A stretch of DNA of 64,000 nt from CAYRFQ01 sp964423615 (GTDB lineage Bacteria > Planctomycetota > Planctomycetia > Gemmatales > Gemmataceae), in the NCBI GenBank assembly GCA_964423615.1, contig CAYRFQ010000036.1, positions 3,394 through 67,393 of the forward strand. Reading direction: 5' to 3'. Positions 54,599-63,914 of this stretch are shown here, in pieces. Made by a program: the position numbers and the translations under genes. The notes beneath the pieces were generated by a model, which saw nothing but the letters and a program-made list of their open reading frames with translations, had not been told where the DNA came from and searched no databases. Within the stretch, counting starts at the first letter, position 1, and every line of letters starts with the position of its first letter.

Positions 54599-55300
54599 TC
54601 AGTGAGCTTTCATGTTGCCCTGGAGATCTTGTTGCTGGGCGTGGTTCCAGGCCTCTTCGGTTCCAATTGGGAGCCAGAAATCCGTCTCGATCACATGGAA
54701 AGGTTCCTTTTGGGCGAGCTTGGAAACGTATTCGGTGATTTCGTATTCACCGCGAGGCGAGAGGGTGAGTTCGAGGTCAAAAACTTCCTTCGGGAACTTG
54801 TAAGCTCCGACGTTGGCCAATTGCGGGCCCTTGAGTGCTTTGTTCTTTTCTTCGAGTCGATCGAGGATTCCATCAGCTTTGAGGATGGCCACGCCAAACT
54901 TTTCCGGTTCCATCACGGGATGCACCATTACTCCAGCGCGGCAAGCTGCAAGTGTGGCCAAGTCTCGTCCACTGTACAAGTCGTCTCCATTCAACACCAG
55001 GAACGAGTCGGACTCGATGAAGTCGCGGCATTTTCTTAACGCGTCACCAGTCCCTTGCGGTTCGCCTTGAGGAACAAGGGCGTGCTTTTGGAATCGCTGT
55101 TGGGTGGTAGCGATGAAGGTTTCGATTTGGTCGGCAAGATAATGGACGACGACGATCACGCGATCAACCACTTTGGGTAAAGCCTGGAGCGTCCAATCCA
55201 TGAGAGGACGACCCTGGACTGGTAACAGTGGTTTGGGAGTGGTCAGAGTGTGCGGGCGAAGTCGGGTTCCTAAACCCGCGGCCAGGATGACGGCATCCAT
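54599..55300 (-). CDS. sugar nucleotidyltransferase
   Basis: An NTP-transferase of 233 residues that makes a nucleotide sugar from a sugar phosphate. The signature AAGLGTRLRPHTLTTPKPLLPV (7-28) and the metal-binding LNGDDLY near 102 are present, as is the typical YEITEYVSKL near 190. It has no C-terminal left-handed helix, so it is neither GlmU nor full GalU. Short mannose-1-phosphate or UTP-glucose-1-phosphate-like enzymes are the alternatives. AAGGA lies upstream of the ATG. Confidence 0.92.
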   Translation of the reverse strand: MDAVILAAGLGTRLRPHTLTTPKPLLPVQGRPLMDWTLQALPKVVDRVIVVVHYLADQIETFIATTQQRFQKHALVPQGEPQGTGDALRKCRDFIESDSFLVLNGDDLYSGRDLATLAACRAGVMVHPVMEPEKFGVAILKADGILDRLEEKNKALKGPQLANVGAYKFPKEVFDLELTLSPRGEYEITEYVSKLAQKEPFHVIETDFWLPIGTEEAWNHAQQQDLQGNMKAH

Positions 55301-55759
55301 AAGTTTGTCCTTTTTCTTCCAGACTCAGAGGGCAATCCCAACAGAAACGATTAGTGCTTGCAATCTTATGTATTTTAGGAAGCACTCGTTGGCCAAGCTC
55401 GCTTTTGCCAATTGCCAAAACTACCTTCCCAATCACTTTTGATGAAGACGACCAGACTATCCAGACGATTATACTGGTGTTCTCGATACAGGCCGTGGGG
55501 AACGAAAATTTCGCGCTCGTTACACCGTCTGTTCTTGGGATCGACACAAAGAGCAGGGAATTCAGAGGGGGCCGAAAGCGACTGGGTTCTTGCTCGTTGG
55601 ATTGTTGACCTGGTAGGACGCTTTGATTCGCCCCAATGCCAAGGACGGCTTGCGGGGTAGTCTTGCATCATACATCAGGAACGGTCGAGCAAAGGAATCA
55701 CACCACAGCCTGGTGAGATTGATAGGAAAGTCATTCAGGAAGACGAGGGTAAGGATACC
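55301..55759. other. divergent intergenic region, no gene supported
   Basis: 459 bases between the leftward nucleotidyltransferase and the small lipoprotein gene. Open frames here have no motif or ribosome binding site. Both promoters should lie here. Confidence 0.45.
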
Positions 55760-56092
55760 ATGCGATATAGTCTTATTGCACTGTTGTTGAGCGGACTCGT
55801 GGTGACCTTTGGCTGTCGACACGTTGCGGGTCCGTGTGATTGTGAACGACAAACTCCTTGTGGTTGGGGAACTCCGACGGGATTCGGCATGGGTGGGCCC
55901 ATCCCTGCCGCCCAAGGGTTGCCAAGTAGTGCAGGATATGGCGGAGTCGTAGTCCCCGGTGGTGTTGTCTCGAATCCCACGCCGGGAGAGAGAATCCCGA
56001 GTCCAAAAGGGGGCGAAGCTCCCAAATCCCTTCCCAAAGGAGACCCAATGCCGAACGGTGGGCTGGACAAAATCCCGCAAAATCCGTTCTAA
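55760..56092 (+). CDS. small Cys-, Gly- and Pro-rich lipoprotein
   Basis: A 110-residue exported protein with a lipobox-like signal (LIALLLSGLVVTFGC), so probably a lipoprotein, although Phe at -2 makes the box atypical. The mature part starts with four Cys in a short stretch (CRHVAGPCDC) and is otherwise Gly/Pro-rich and probably unstructured. It ends KIPQNPF. AAGGATA lies upstream of the ATG, and a strong terminator follows. Function unknown. Confidence 0.78.
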   Translation: MRYSLIALLLSGLVVTFGCRHVAGPCDCERQTPCGWGTPTGFGMGGPIPAAQGLPSSAGYGGVVVPGGVVSNPTPGERIPSPKGGEAPKSLPKGDPMPNGGLDKIPQNPF

Positions 56093-56144
56093 TTCGAGCT
56101 CAGTAAATGAGCTTAGCCAACGAAAAAAATAGTTTGTTACCTCG

Positions 56145-56173
56145 ATAGGCTCGGGCATCTCACCTGAGCCTAT
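56145..56173 (+). terminator. intrinsic terminator after the lipoprotein gene
   Basis: An 11-bp stem with one mismatch (ATAGGCTCGGG with CCTGAGCCTAT), loop CATCTCA or close, followed by TTTTTCTTG. It lies 53 bases after the stop and nine bases from the convergent ppk end. Confidence 0.85.
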
Positions 56174-56181
56174 TTTTCTTG

Positions 56182-58746
56182 TCACTTAGTCGGCTTTGTC
56201 TGGCGTCGGGTAGACCTGGCCTTTTTCGGAATGGCCGGTTCTGTATCACCGTTGGGTTCTGTCTGACTCACTTCAGTTTCCGTAGAAATTTGCTCGCCTC
56301 CATTTCTTGTCGCTTGTTCGGCAACTTCTGCGTTCCCATCCCCAGTCTTGATCGATACACCGTGATCATCCTCGTGTGGTTTCAGATCTGGGATACGGCG
56401 GCTAGCGGTCGTCTCTCCCGAAAAACGATTCGTTTGCTCTTCGGCCAGTCGTAAGAATTCTACTTGACTGCGGATGGCAAGACTTCCGTCTGGTCTTCGG
56501 ACCCGATGATATTGGCCGTTTTCGTCGGCGACCCTGGCTTTGACATTATCCCGCAGACTTAGTTCCAGGATCTCCTCGATCACTCTTGTACGGAGGCGTT
56601 CGGGGGTAATCGGAAAGAGGACTTCGACCCTTCGCATGAGATTTCGATCCATGAGGTCGGCGGAGCCGACGAAGACCTCTGGGTTGCCTCGCGAATGGAA
56701 ATAAAAAATCCGACTGTGTTCGAGGAATCGATCAACGATTGAGATCACCCGGATATTGTCGCTTATCCCCGGTAACTGCGGACGGAGAGAGCAAATTCCC
56801 CGGCAGATCAAGTCGATTTGCACCCCTGCCTGGCTGGCCCGGTAGAGCATCTGAACGATTGTTGGGTCGAGTAGCCCGTTGATCTTGGCGATGATGCGAG
56901 CCTCTTGCCCTTGCTCGGCAGCCGCGATCTCGCTTTCGATCTTTTCCCGTAGGAAAACTTGGAGTCCTCTGGGGCCAACGATCAGCTTACGCCAGTTCGT
57001 GACCGCGCAATAAGAAGTCAGCTGGTTGAACAACATGGAAGCGTCAGCACAGATGTCTGGGTCGCATGTGAAGTAACCCAAGTCGGTGTAAATGCGAGCC
57101 GTATGAGGATGATAATTCCCCGTCGCCAGGTGGGCATACCGGCGGATGCGGTCTTCGTCGCGGCGAACGACGAGAGCGATTTTGCAATGAATCTTGAGCC
57201 CGACGAGACCAAAGACGACATGGACTCCGTGCTTTTCGAGTTCTCCAGCCCAGCGGCTGTTTCGCTCTTCATCCATCCTGGCGTGAAGTTCAATCACCAC
57301 GGTGACTTGTTTTCCCTTGTCGGCAGCCAACTGCAAGGCCCGTATGATTGGGGAGTCGCCACTCGTGCGGTAGAGCGTCATTTTGATCGCCAACACCTGA
57401 TCGTCGGTTGCTGCCGTTTGCAAAAATTCAACGACGTGGTTGAAGGACTCGTAAGGGTGGTGGAGCAAGTAGTCCTTGGTCCGGATGGCGTTCCAAATGT
57501 CCCTGGCTTCATCGATTTCGGAGACTCGGCAGGGTTCGAAAGCCGCTTCCTTCAAATGGTCATATCCCGAGAGTGAACACAACTCCCAGAAGCCCGATAG
57601 GCCCAATGGCCCGCGGGAGCGATAGATGTCGTGATCTTGAAGGTGAAGTGCTTGTTGCAAGAAACGTTCGATTCGTTTGTTGTATCGAGCGCCCGAGGAC
57701 TCTTTGGCCGAAGAACCGTCGAGTTGGTCTAGCTTGGAAGCATGTCCACCGTTCTCGAGATTCCCCAGCGATTGGAGGCTGAGGGCCACGGGGCTACCGA
57801 CCCGTCGCTTTCGAACGTTCTCTTGGATGGCGATCCGAAGGTCTTCGACTTCCTCGTCGCCGATTTCGAAATCGCTGTTCCTTGTGACCCGGAAGACCGT
57901 GTGGTGAAGGACCTCCATGTTGGGCAACAACTCAGGGAGATTCAAGGCGATGATGGTTTCCATCGCGATGAAGACATCACCGGCAGGGCAGGGCAGGGGC
58001 AGGAAACGCTGGAACACTGTTGGTAGTGGAACGATCACGAGTAGCTCGTCCAGTGCCCAATCTCGGTGGCCACCGTTGTGTTCGGTGGCCAGGGGAGTGA
58101 AATCTCGAGAGGGACGTTTAAGGAGCACCGCCAGGTTTAGGGAACCGTTCGCTGTCTGCGGAAACGGATGACGGAAATCGACAGCAATTGGGCTGAGAAC
58201 AGGATAAATCTCCTCGCGAAACAGTTTGTTGACGTGGTGGGTCTCATCAACAGTGAGGTCGTGGAGGCCACGGATCTGAATTCCAGCCGGGATCAGCGCG
58301 GGCAGTAGTTCTTCGTGCAAGCAATGGTAGGCATGGTCGAGTAATTCGTGGGTAACTTGACTGATCTTTTCGAGCTGTGTGTTGACCGGAGTCCGGTCGG
58401 CCCCCGAACCGTACATCTTGCCATGTTCCACTTTTTCCTTCAGGCCACCCACGCGGACCATGTTGAACTCGTCCAAGTTGGACCCGAAGATGGCCAAAAA
58501 TTTCAATCTTTCCAACAGCGGAACGGTTGCGTCTTGAGCTTCCTCGAGAACTCGACGGTTAAACTCGAGCCAACTTAGTTCCCGATTGATGTAGAGGGAA
58601 GTGGCGGTTAGGTCCAGATCTTTTGCGGTTCGGGTGCTCGCAGGGGCGGAAGATGTAACTGGAGTAACGACTCCGTTCTGAGCATGGGTGGGCGACGGCG
58701 TTGTTGAAGATGGATATTCGCTTCTGGTCTCTTTCCGGTTCGCCAT
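56182..58746 (-). CDS. ppk1: polyphosphate kinase 1
   Basis: Makes inorganic polyphosphate from ATP, 854 residues against about 690-740 in most bacteria. N-terminal RELSWLEFNRRVLEEA, FGSNLDEFNMVRVGG and IYPVLSPIAVDFRHPFP are typical. The autophosphorylated His lies in LKIHCKIALVVRR and the second active-site His in DRFLEHSRIF. Extra sequence is a polar N-terminal stretch (about 45 residues) and a long disordered C-terminal tail ending in basic residues. The second ATG (58746) has AAGGAG eight bases upstream; an ATG six bases earlier has poor spacing. Confidence 0.96.
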   Translation of the reverse strand: MANRKETRSEYPSSTTPSPTHAQNGVVTPVTSSAPASTRTAKDLDLTATSLYINRELSWLEFNRRVLEEAQDATVPLLERLKFLAIFGSNLDEFNMVRVGGLKEKVEHGKMYGSGADRTPVNTQLEKISQVTHELLDHAYHCLHEELLPALIPAGIQIRGLHDLTVDETHHVNKLFREEIYPVLSPIAVDFRHPFPQTANGSLNLAVLLKRPSRDFTPLATEHNGGHRDWALDELLVIVPLPTVFQRFLPLPCPAGDVFIAMETIIALNLPELLPNMEVLHHTVFRVTRNSDFEIGDEEVEDLRIAIQENVRKRRVGSPVALSLQSLGNLENGGHASKLDQLDGSSAKESSGARYNKRIERFLQQALHLQDHDIYRSRGPLGLSGFWELCSLSGYDHLKEAAFEPCRVSEIDEARDIWNAIRTKDYLLHHPYESFNHVVEFLQTAATDDQVLAIKMTLYRTSGDSPIIRALQLAADKGKQVTVVIELHARMDEERNSRWAGELEKHGVHVVFGLVGLKIHCKIALVVRRDEDRIRRYAHLATGNYHPHTARIYTDLGYFTCDPDICADASMLFNQLTSYCAVTNWRKLIVGPRGLQVFLREKIESEIAAAEQGQEARIIAKINGLLDPTIVQMLYRASQAGVQIDLICRGICSLRPQLPGISDNIRVISIVDRFLEHSRIFYFHSRGNPEVFVGSADLMDRNLMRRVEVLFPITPERLRTRVIEEILELSLRDNVKARVADENGQYHRVRRPDGSLAIRSQVEFLRLAEEQTNRFSGETTASRRIPDLKPHEDDHGVSIKTGDGNAEVAEQATRNGGEQISTETEVSQTEPNGDTEPAIPKKARSTRRQTKPTK

Positions 58747-59012
58747 TCCCATCGCTCCTTTGTTTCCCTAACCTCGGTCACTGCGGTATTGAGTACATGT
58801 CGTGGACAGCGCTGGGGCGGAGAAAAGAAAAAGTGGCCCTTGGTTACGAGCCCACTCAACGATGTAGAGCTGAATCTGCACAGCTCGTCAAAAGGGAATT
58901 GCAAGCTTTAGTTCCAACTCGACAGCTCGCTCGAGTGTTGGCCACGGCCTTTTTCTGTGTTCGGCGTCCCGGACCCAAGTTCTACACGACAGGTGATCAA
59001 TCATAGATCGTC

Positions 59013-60311
59013 TCAGTCGGCCACAGAATAATAGACACCGGAACCCTGAACGGCTGCGAGCGTTTCGATCTCCGCAACGGCTTCCAGGAACACCCCGGTT
59101 TGGACGACGTGGGTCATGAGAATGAGCGGGATCATTGTGGCCGTCTCGACTCCCGACTCGTGTTGGATCACCGACGAGATGCTTATCTCATGCTTCGCCA
59201 GTATATTCGTAACCTCGGCCAAGACGCCAGGCCGATCTTCGACTTGTAAACGTAAACAATATTTGCTCGAAACGGAAGACTTCGGACGGACAGAGACGCC
59301 ATTTGCCTTGCCGGTCCATAGTCGCAGGGTCTGGAAGGTGCGTTGGGCTCGACCGACGGCCATGTCGATGATGTCTGCCACGACGGCACTCGCGGTTGGC
59401 ATCTGGCCCGCGCCACGGCCGTAGTAGAGCACGTCACCGACAGCATCCCCGACGAATTGGATGGCATTGTAGGACCCACGAACTTGAGCCAGCGGAGCCG
59501 ATTGACGAAGAAGAACGGGGGCGACATGGAGTGCGAGTTCGTCGGCTTCGACCCACGCTTCGGCAAGCAGCTTGATCGTGTACCCCAACTCTTGAGCGAA
59601 CTGGACATCGGCTTGATGAACGGCGGCGATTCCGATCCGGTCGATGGCATCGAACGGAATTGGCACGCCGAAAGCGATGTGGGACAGAATAGCGAGTTTG
59701 TGGGCGGCGTCTGTCCCGTCGATGTCGAACGTTGGATCGGCTTCGGCATAACCGAGGGCTTGAGCTTCGGCGAGGGCTTCGTCATAGCTCCGACCGGATT
59801 CGGTCATCGCCGTCAGGATGTAATTGCTCGTTCCATTCAGGATCCCGAGAACTCCCGAAATTTGATTTGCTGCGAGATTCTGAGTGACGGCCGCCACGAC
59901 CGGAACTCCCCCAGCGACGGCCGCCTCGAACGCAATCGCCTTGTTGTGTTCTCGGGCGGCACTGAACACCTCTTCCCCGTGTAAAGCGAGCAGGGCCTTA
60001 TTAGCCGTGACGATGTGTTTACCTGCGGCGAGTAATTTCAGGATCGCATCTTTGGCCCAAGTCACCCCCCCAACGACTTCGACCGCGATCTGAATGTCGG
60101 GATCGTCGAGGACTTCTTGGAGGTCTGTGGTGAGCAGGTCACGCGGGAGGGTGACCTGGCGAGGTTTGTCGAGATCGCGGACGACGACCTTCCGCAGCAC
60201 GAGTTTGCGGCCTGCTCGCGCTGACAAGCGCTGCTCGTGCTCCAAAAGCAATTTGGCCACACCACTCCCGACCGTACCACATCCAATCAATCCAATTCCG
60301 TATGGCTCCAT
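59013..60311 (-). CDS. hom: homoserine dehydrogenase
   Basis: Reduces aspartate semialdehyde to homoserine in the threonine/methionine pathway, 432 residues. NAD motif GLIGCGTVGSGVA is at the N-terminus. The catalytic core includes VTANKALLALHG, GILNGTSNYILT and YAEADPTFDIDGTDAAHKLA. A C-terminal ACT domain (LQVEDRPGVLAEVTNILAKHEISISSVIQ) suggests feedback control, probably by threonine. AAGGAGA precedes the ATG. It lies upstream of ppk on the same strand, 266 bases away. Confidence 0.97.
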   Translation of the reverse strand: MEPYGIGLIGCGTVGSGVAKLLLEHEQRLSARAGRKLVLRKVVVRDLDKPRQVTLPRDLLTTDLQEVLDDPDIQIAVEVVGGVTWAKDAILKLLAAGKHIVTANKALLALHGEEVFSAAREHNKAIAFEAAVAGGVPVVAAVTQNLAANQISGVLGILNGTSNYILTAMTESGRSYDEALAEAQALGYAEADPTFDIDGTDAAHKLAILSHIAFGVPIPFDAIDRIGIAAVHQADVQFAQELGYTIKLLAEAWVEADELALHVAPVLLRQSAPLAQVRGSYNAIQFVGDAVGDVLYYGRGAGQMPTASAVVADIIDMAVGRAQRTFQTLRLWTGKANGVSVRPKSSVSSKYCLRLQVEDRPGVLAEVTNILAKHEISISSVIQHESGVETATMIPLILMTHVVQTGVFLEAVAEIETLAAVQGSGVYYSVAD

Positions 60312-60881
60312 GATGGTCTCCTTATTATCTTTGGTCGCTGACGGACCTCCATTGTTTCGTTGGTTGTTCTTCTGAGTACATTACGGAATGGATCCGTTCT
60401 GGGAAACGGAACTGAATACCTCTTGAGCCGTCAGTATCGGCAAGCCAAAAGCCTTTTGGAAGTCTCGAACAACAACCCAGATGGCATTCTCTTTGGATCT
60501 GATGGCATGCGAATGACCCAAGTAAGGAGCATCGAGTTAGGTGAATTGATCGAGCATGCTTGAGCAGTTCATCTTCACGTAGGATGAGAGTGAATCAGTT
60601 CGAATCGTCACTTTTAGCCGGAACGATAGCAATTTTTCACTGGATGAACTCGGCGCAGTCTGGGGGGTCTATTATCTTCCAACCAGTCCACATTAACGAG
60701 GCATGGCTTGTTGTTGTCGGTTTTTCTGGGACGACTTGAAAGATCTCGCGGGTTGTCTTGGTTGGCGGATTGTCGATGCCCATGTTCGCCTAGGCATTGC
60801 TGGGATTGCTTCGTTTTGCCAGTTGAGCCTATATTACGCGGACATCGGACGGTTTTATGCGCCACCGAGGGAAGGAATCCC
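60312..60881. other. divergent intergenic region, no gene supported
   Basis: 570 bases between leftward hom and the rightward glycosyltransferase. Frames at 60360-60563 and 60614-60946 (minus) lack motifs and ribosome binding sites. Both promoters should be here. Confidence 0.45.
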
Positions 60882-62051
60882 ATGGCAACATTCGAGTTAG
60901 AGACCTCTGTCGGCTGGGAAAATTCAGCCAGTCCGGCCAGAAACATTGAACTTCACGAGCCAGTTTCGTGCGAAATTGGGCTGAAGCTAGCAGGCCCACG
61001 GACTCTCGCCAAGCCAGCGAGCGAAAGACAGCCGGTTACAAGTGGTCATCTTTCGCGAAATGAGTCTCTACGGCTCGATACCCCCGATCTGTCGGTCGTC
61101 ATCGTCAACTACTATCAGTGGAAGAACACGGCGATGCTCGTGAGCCAACTCCGCCGATGCGATCTCATGCGGTCCCAAGCTGCCGAAGTCCTGATCGTCG
61201 ATAATCACTCTCCCCATGATCCCATCGTGAGCAAACTGCGGCGATGTCCCGGTGTCTCCTTACGCAGGTGGGGCCGTAACCGAGGGTTCTCCCGTGCGGT
61301 CAACGAAGGAGTCCGATTGAGCCGTGGGGAATGGGTACTTTTGCTCAACCCAGATATGAGTCTCCCGCCAGATTTCCTCGACCAAGTGCTTACCGAAGCG
61401 AAGGCCATCTTGGCCGAAGACCAGACGACAGGGATCATCGGGTTTGGGTTGAAGGACGAGGACGGCAGCGAACAACTGTCCACGGGGCAATTTCCCACGT
61501 TCGCCGGAACGTTGGCTGGTTTATTCCGATCGCGAGCCAAGCGAAAGTATTGCAGCCTTCCAGGCCAAGGGAAGGGCAGGGTAGACTGGGTCACAGGTTG
61601 TTGCATGCTTGTTCGTCGGAGTTGTCTAGACGCTTTGGGCGGGCTCGACCAAGACTTTTTTCTCTACTACGAGGATGTGGACCTTTGTCGCCGGGCTACC
61701 GAAGCGGGGTACACGGTTTGGTTCACCCCAGCCACGCGAGCCATCCATCTCAACCCTCTTCATCGCCGTGCAGTACCCGCGACTCTCAGGGTGGTTACCC
61801 GGCATTCCCTTCTCACCTACGGGCTCAAACACTGGTCCCGGTGGCAGTTTTTCCTCCTTGCAAAGATCATCCAGTGGGAGGCGACCTGTCGCAAGTTGCT
61901 AGCTCACGCGAGAGGTGACCGGACTGCGGTCAAACTTTTTGGTCGGCTCCAACACATAACGAAGCAGATGAGGGAAGGGCACAAACGCTCAGCTCGAAAA
62001 AACTTGATGCGGGTCACCAAGACGGCGTGTTTCTACCAAGAAAGCCAGTGA
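60882..62051 (+). CDS. family-2 glycosyltransferase
   Basis: A GT-A fold sugar transferase of 389 residues, probably acting in cell-surface glycan synthesis. After about 65 polar residues the domain starts with LSVVIVNYY, followed by LIVDNHSP and NRGFSRAVNEGVRLSRGEWVLLLNPDM with the metal-binding NPD. The acceptor region is WVTGCCMLVRR and DQDFFLYYEDVDLCRRA, as in rhamnosyl-type transferases. A basic C-terminal part follows. GGAAGGA lies before the ATG. Confidence 0.94.
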   Translation: MATFELETSVGWENSASPARNIELHEPVSCEIGLKLAGPRTLAKPASERQPVTSGHLSRNESLRLDTPDLSVVIVNYYQWKNTAMLVSQLRRCDLMRSQAAEVLIVDNHSPHDPIVSKLRRCPGVSLRRWGRNRGFSRAVNEGVRLSRGEWVLLLNPDMSLPPDFLDQVLTEAKAILAEDQTTGIIGFGLKDEDGSEQLSTGQFPTFAGTLAGLFRSRAKRKYCSLPGQGKGRVDWVTGCCMLVRRSCLDALGGLDQDFFLYYEDVDLCRRATEAGYTVWFTPATRAIHLNPLHRRAVPATLRVVTRHSLLTYGLKHWSRWQFFLLAKIIQWEATCRKLLAHARGDRTAVKLFGRLQHITKQMREGHKRSARKNLMRVTKTACFYQESQ

Positions 62052-62195
62052 TGTGATAGGTTGCGATCAGAAACGAGGAACTCATTGGGCTGACCACAGA
62101 GAACACGAAAAAATAGGATTCTGTTTTCCACCGTATTCGTATCATCTGTGGTCGACCTTTTCCTTGAAGGATTGGCTGGAGGTTTCTAATAGTTC

Positions 62196-63362
62196 CTACT
62201 CACTCAAGAGCCAGGCCAGCATCGGAGCGATGATTGCAATAGCCGTGATCATCGTCACCCACATCGAACTTCTAATTTTGTCCTTGCGAAGCATGCGATG
62301 GACAAGCGGATCGGCGACGTAACGTCCGATGATTCCAAGTCCTACAATCAGACCAAATGCCAGGCCGCTTGGGACGGGGCTTTTCTCGGGGGAGTATTTG
62401 TAAAAGATCGTCCCGACGAGCGTAGGCAACATAGGTCCCAGACACAGGCCCAGCAACCAGAAACACACAGCACCATTCGCCCAGTTGTTAGTGCCGATCA
62501 TGTTTCCTGCGAATGCGGCTGTTGCGACGATGCAAATCGCCAGGGTGAGGTCGGCGTAAGCCAACGACTCGATTGTTCCGCACAGCAATCGACCAGCAAG
62601 GAACGTCACCCAAAAACCACCAAGGACAACTCCACGAACCCATTGACGCTTGTAACCTATGTCTTCCAGGTAAGGAGGAGCCCACACGAGCACCGAACGC
62701 TCGAGAAGGTGAAACAGGAAGATCGATAGCGCAGCAGCGTAAATTCGGTAATCTTGGAGTAACACCACGAGCTGTCGCTGGGTTGGGAGTGTGTGTGGTT
62801 CGCTCGCGTCGAGATGGCCGCCAAACATCAACCCCGCTGGTAGCAGCACGGCTAGACTCATGAGAAGTTGGCTGTTTCGGAATTCGAACTTTTTCAGGAG
62901 TCCTCCGGCGATCAGGGGCATTAACAAAATTCCGAGACCGAAGGCGGCATACCCGATGTTTGTAGCACCCGCCGCTCGATTGGGTTCGTCTGGAAAGAAC
63001 AAATATGGCATGGCCGTTGCGCAGGAGACGTGAAGCAACGCAGTTCCTGCACCAAGGGCCACGACGGCAAACATCACGGTGGATTGTTGCTTGTTGAGCC
63101 CCAGACAGGCAAGGCCGAAACTGCCCAACAAGGCACCCAACATGACGGTCGGTCCCGATCCCCAAGTGTCTACGAGCCAGCCACTGAAGACCATCATCAC
63201 CATTAAACTGACATAAAAACTCAACGAGACTCGTTGATCTTGCGTCTCGGACAAAGCAAAGCGGTCTCGAAGTGCGGGACGGACTGAGCTGAGAAAGGTC
63301 AAGAGACATCCGGCGAGGAACGACCCACTGAGCACGGCCGCAATTAACCAAATCTGGTACAT
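62196..63362 (-). CDS. MFS transporter
   Basis: A polytopic membrane protein of 388 residues with about 12 helices, fitting the major facilitator fold. The first helix is WLIAAVLSGSFLAGCLLTFLSS; the loop after helix 2 (SGWLVDTWGSGPTVMLGALLG) is the usual motif A region. No substrate can be inferred, and neighbours offer no hint. GAGGTGAAAC precedes the ATG. Confidence 0.92.
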   Translation of the reverse strand: MYQIWLIAAVLSGSFLAGCLLTFLSSVRPALRDRFALSETQDQRVSLSFYVSLMVMMVFSGWLVDTWGSGPTVMLGALLGSFGLACLGLNKQQSTVMFAVVALGAGTALLHVSCATAMPYLFFPDEPNRAAGATNIGYAAFGLGILLMPLIAGGLLKKFEFRNSQLLMSLAVLLPAGLMFGGHLDASEPHTLPTQRQLVVLLQDYRIYAAALSIFLFHLLERSVLVWAPPYLEDIGYKRQWVRGVVLGGFWVTFLAGRLLCGTIESLAYADLTLAICIVATAAFAGNMIGTNNWANGAVCFWLLGLCLGPMLPTLVGTIFYKYSPEKSPVPSGLAFGLIVGLGIIGRYVADPLVHRMLRKDKIRSSMWVTMITAIAIIAPMLAWLLSE

Positions 63363-63805
63363 GTTTCACCTCGCAGGTAAACGGGCTAACTGAGGGACGA
63401 TCCAACCTCTTTGGAATCCTAGGGTAACTGACAGAGCCGAAGGGACGTCTACCAACAGGGCCCCGTTTCTATATTGTGAAAGGACACCGACTCTCGAGCA
63501 AGGTTCTGCACGGTAAACTCTTGTCGAGATCCTACTCAACGAGTATTTCGCTTGGGGAATCGATTTCTTTGTTCGGCAAAGTCAACATTTTTCCGATGGT
63601 CGAAACGAAACGTTGGTGAAGGACTCTCTGCCACGAGTGAAAAATGAACCCGAAATGGTTCTTCCGTGTCCGAGAAGGGTAGAAGAGTGCCCGTCTCGCC
63701 TGTAAATTAAAAATATTGACATGTATGCCGGTCAAGCCAACGAGATCGGAAATCCGACTTGCAGGGGTTATGTCGGTTCTCTATACTATTTTTTTCCAAA
63801 TCGGT
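63363..63805. other. divergent intergenic region before the tRNA genes
   Basis: 443 bases between the leftward MFS gene and the tRNA genes, with no supported coding frame. The tRNA promoter is at its right end. Confidence 0.5.
63759..63787 (+). promoter_or_regulatory. candidate sigma-70 promoter of the tRNA genes
   Basis: A good -10 box TATACT (63782-63787) lies 17 bases after a weak -35, TTGCAG (63759-63764). Transcription would start near 63794, a dozen bases before tRNA-Thr. The position, spacing and -10 quality support this, while the -35 matches only half of consensus. Confidence 0.6.
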
Positions 63806-63878
63806 GCCACTGTAGCTCAATTGGCAGAGCAGCGGTTTTGTAAACCGCAGGTTGTGGGTTCAAGTCCCTCCGGTGGCT
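63806..63878 (+). tRNA. tRNA-Thr (anticodon UGU)
   Basis: A 73-base cloverleaf. The acceptor GCCACTG pairs with CGGTGGC (one G-U), D stem GCTC/GAGC, anticodon stem GCGGT/ACCGC around TTTGTAA, and T loop TTCAAGT. The T stem GTGGG/CCCTC has one T-T mismatch. CCA is not encoded. It is followed by tRNA-Tyr after 36 bases. Confidence 0.96.
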
Positions 63879-63914
63879 TTTGGAACGAAAATTGGATGGA
63901 TATTGCATGGAAAA

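Noticed and set aside
60614..60946. Minus-strand open frame between hom and the glycosyltransferase gene
   Set aside because: Overlaps the well-supported glycosyltransferase start and has no motif.
63532..63735. Minus-strand open frame before the tRNA genes
   Set aside because: No ribosome binding site or motif; composition looks non-coding.
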